From Loxodes magnus (Eukaryota > Ciliophora > Karyorelictea > Loxodida > Loxodidae), in NCBI GenBank assembly GCA_946699065.1, contig CAMPDV010000096.1, positions 186,001 to 250,000 of the forward strand: a stretch of DNA of 64,000 nt, in the 5' to 3' direction. A model generated the notes under the pieces. The model had not been told where the DNA came from, made no database searches, and saw nothing but the letters and a program-made list of their open reading frames with translations. Position numbers and translations under genes: made by a program. Positions 63,171-64,000 of the stretch are shown here, piece after piece (position 1 is the first letter of the stretch; the number at the start of each line of letters is the position of its first letter).

Positions 63171-64000
63171 ATGAAAATTAGGACTTTGCATTTTTTCATC
63201 TGCTTGATTAGTTGTGTTATTATATATAATTTCTTTTTTATTTCTTTTTTCACTTCTGATCTTTCAAAAAATGACAAGTTTCTTTTGCATAATTACACTT
63301 ACAAAGCTTTAACTGACCTAGAATTTAGAAAATAACAAGTTTCCTAATTTAGTGATTATTTACAACCTTAGAATTCTAAAAAACACTTCCTTTAGAATAT
63401 CAAACTTAGCAAGTCATACTGCGATTCTGTTTATTCTTACAGATCTAATAAAACCTACTCAATCCAGGAATTTAACCTGCCTAACTAGATAGAAAGCGTT
63501 ATCTTACATAACTCAAATAAAGTTGTCAATAAAGTGGTTAAAAGCTAATTTAATGATGACTTCACGATATGGAATTCTTCAAAAGAAGCTTATCTAAAAC
63601 CTAATATTCTAATTTTTTGAACCATCTAATAATCTTAAAAAGTTTAGTGAAAATAAGGAATTGAATTTGCTTGTAAAGGATAAAGATTTAACATGCTTAA
63701 GTCTAAATTTAGTCTTGATTCTAAAGATCTGATTTATAAGGCTGTTAGTATTTATTAATCTCAATTATCTAGAAATAGCCAATCTCACTGTTTCAATCAT
63801 TCAATTTTTTATCCTCAAACTTATGATATAACCAAACTAAAATAATGCAAATCCTTCCTTAAACTACTATAGAGCACTCAATTTAATAACAGTATTTAAT
63901 GACTTGTAAAAAGCGTGATTCTACATTAAGGAAAAGGAGTAGATATTTTAGATGAAGCGAAGAGAAAAGAATGATTGTATAAATATGTTTATTATAACTG
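63171..64000 (+). CDS. TTL-like protein, second copy, 5' part
   Basis: Same gene type as 50640-52226, cut by the window end after about 276 codons. The signal-anchor segment (MKIRTLHFFICLISCVIIYN) has diverged. From KNDKFLLHNYTYKALTDLEF onward, long blocks are identical or nearly so at the DNA level, interrupted by short strongly diverged patches (for example around 63690-63770). This patchy pattern points to gene conversion after an older duplication. TATAAAATAG and GAAGAT precede the ATG, as in the first copy. The TTL catalytic motifs lie beyond the window. Confidence 0.8.

Overview
The window looks like nuclear DNA of a karyorelict ciliate (a Loxodes-type organism). In every recognisable gene TAA and TAG read as glutamine inside conserved domains. 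TGA reads as tryptophan internally and is also the only codon found at the expected ends of proteins (NCBI code 27). The heterotrich Condylostoma code (28) is the nearest alternative, but no gene here clearly ends at TAA or TAG. The DNA is very AT-rich, genes are compact and purine-rich on the coding strand, and introns are tiny: 17 nt twice, 22 nt twice, 29 nt twice, and one probable 56 nt. Because only TGA stops translation, standard-code ORFs appear here as fragments of larger genes.

Layout. 1-3875 (+): 3' part of a P4-ATPase/guanylyl cyclase fusion. 4484-5075 (-): REX4/ISG20-type exonuclease. 6486-8513 (-): first of three dispersed paralogues of a membrane-anchored putative glycosyltransferase (the others are at 20349-22559 and 29231-30999, both -). 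8852-9202 (-): ATG8. 10823-11878 (-): hypothetical basic protein. 14281-14862 (+): bZIP factor. 16000-17887 (+): mitochondrial-type RAP-domain protein, followed by a 215-aa hypothetical. 23.9-28.0 kb: two weak gene candidates. 33356-34594 (-): ERG24/DHCR-type sterol reductase. 34924-36168 (+): membrane-anchored FkbM methyltransferase. 36766-37641 (+): coiled-coil protein. 39278-42367 (+): large K/Q/S-rich protein with membrane segments. 45942-47764 (+): calcium-dependent protein kinase. 49090-50215 (-): hypothetical. 50640-52226 (+): TTL-like protein with a signal anchor.

52.5-62.1 kb is a nest of LINE-type elements on the minus strand: reverse transcriptase, an APE endonuclease fragment, and four ORF1 copies with intact or decayed CCHC knuckles. 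It also contains three copies of a nested hairpin, GC-richer repeat blocks, and one small host-like gene with a 29-nt intron at 59415-60217. A second, mosaic-identical copy of the TTL-like gene begins at 63171 and runs off the window, so the LINE nest lies between two copies of one gene.

Functionally the set is mixed: cGMP and calcium signalling, autophagy, RNA processing, sterol metabolism, and secretory-pathway modification (glycosyltransferase-like, FkbM and TTL-like proteins with N-terminal anchors). There is no operon logic; genes lie on both strands separated by 0.2-3.5 kb of AT-rich DNA in which I see little.
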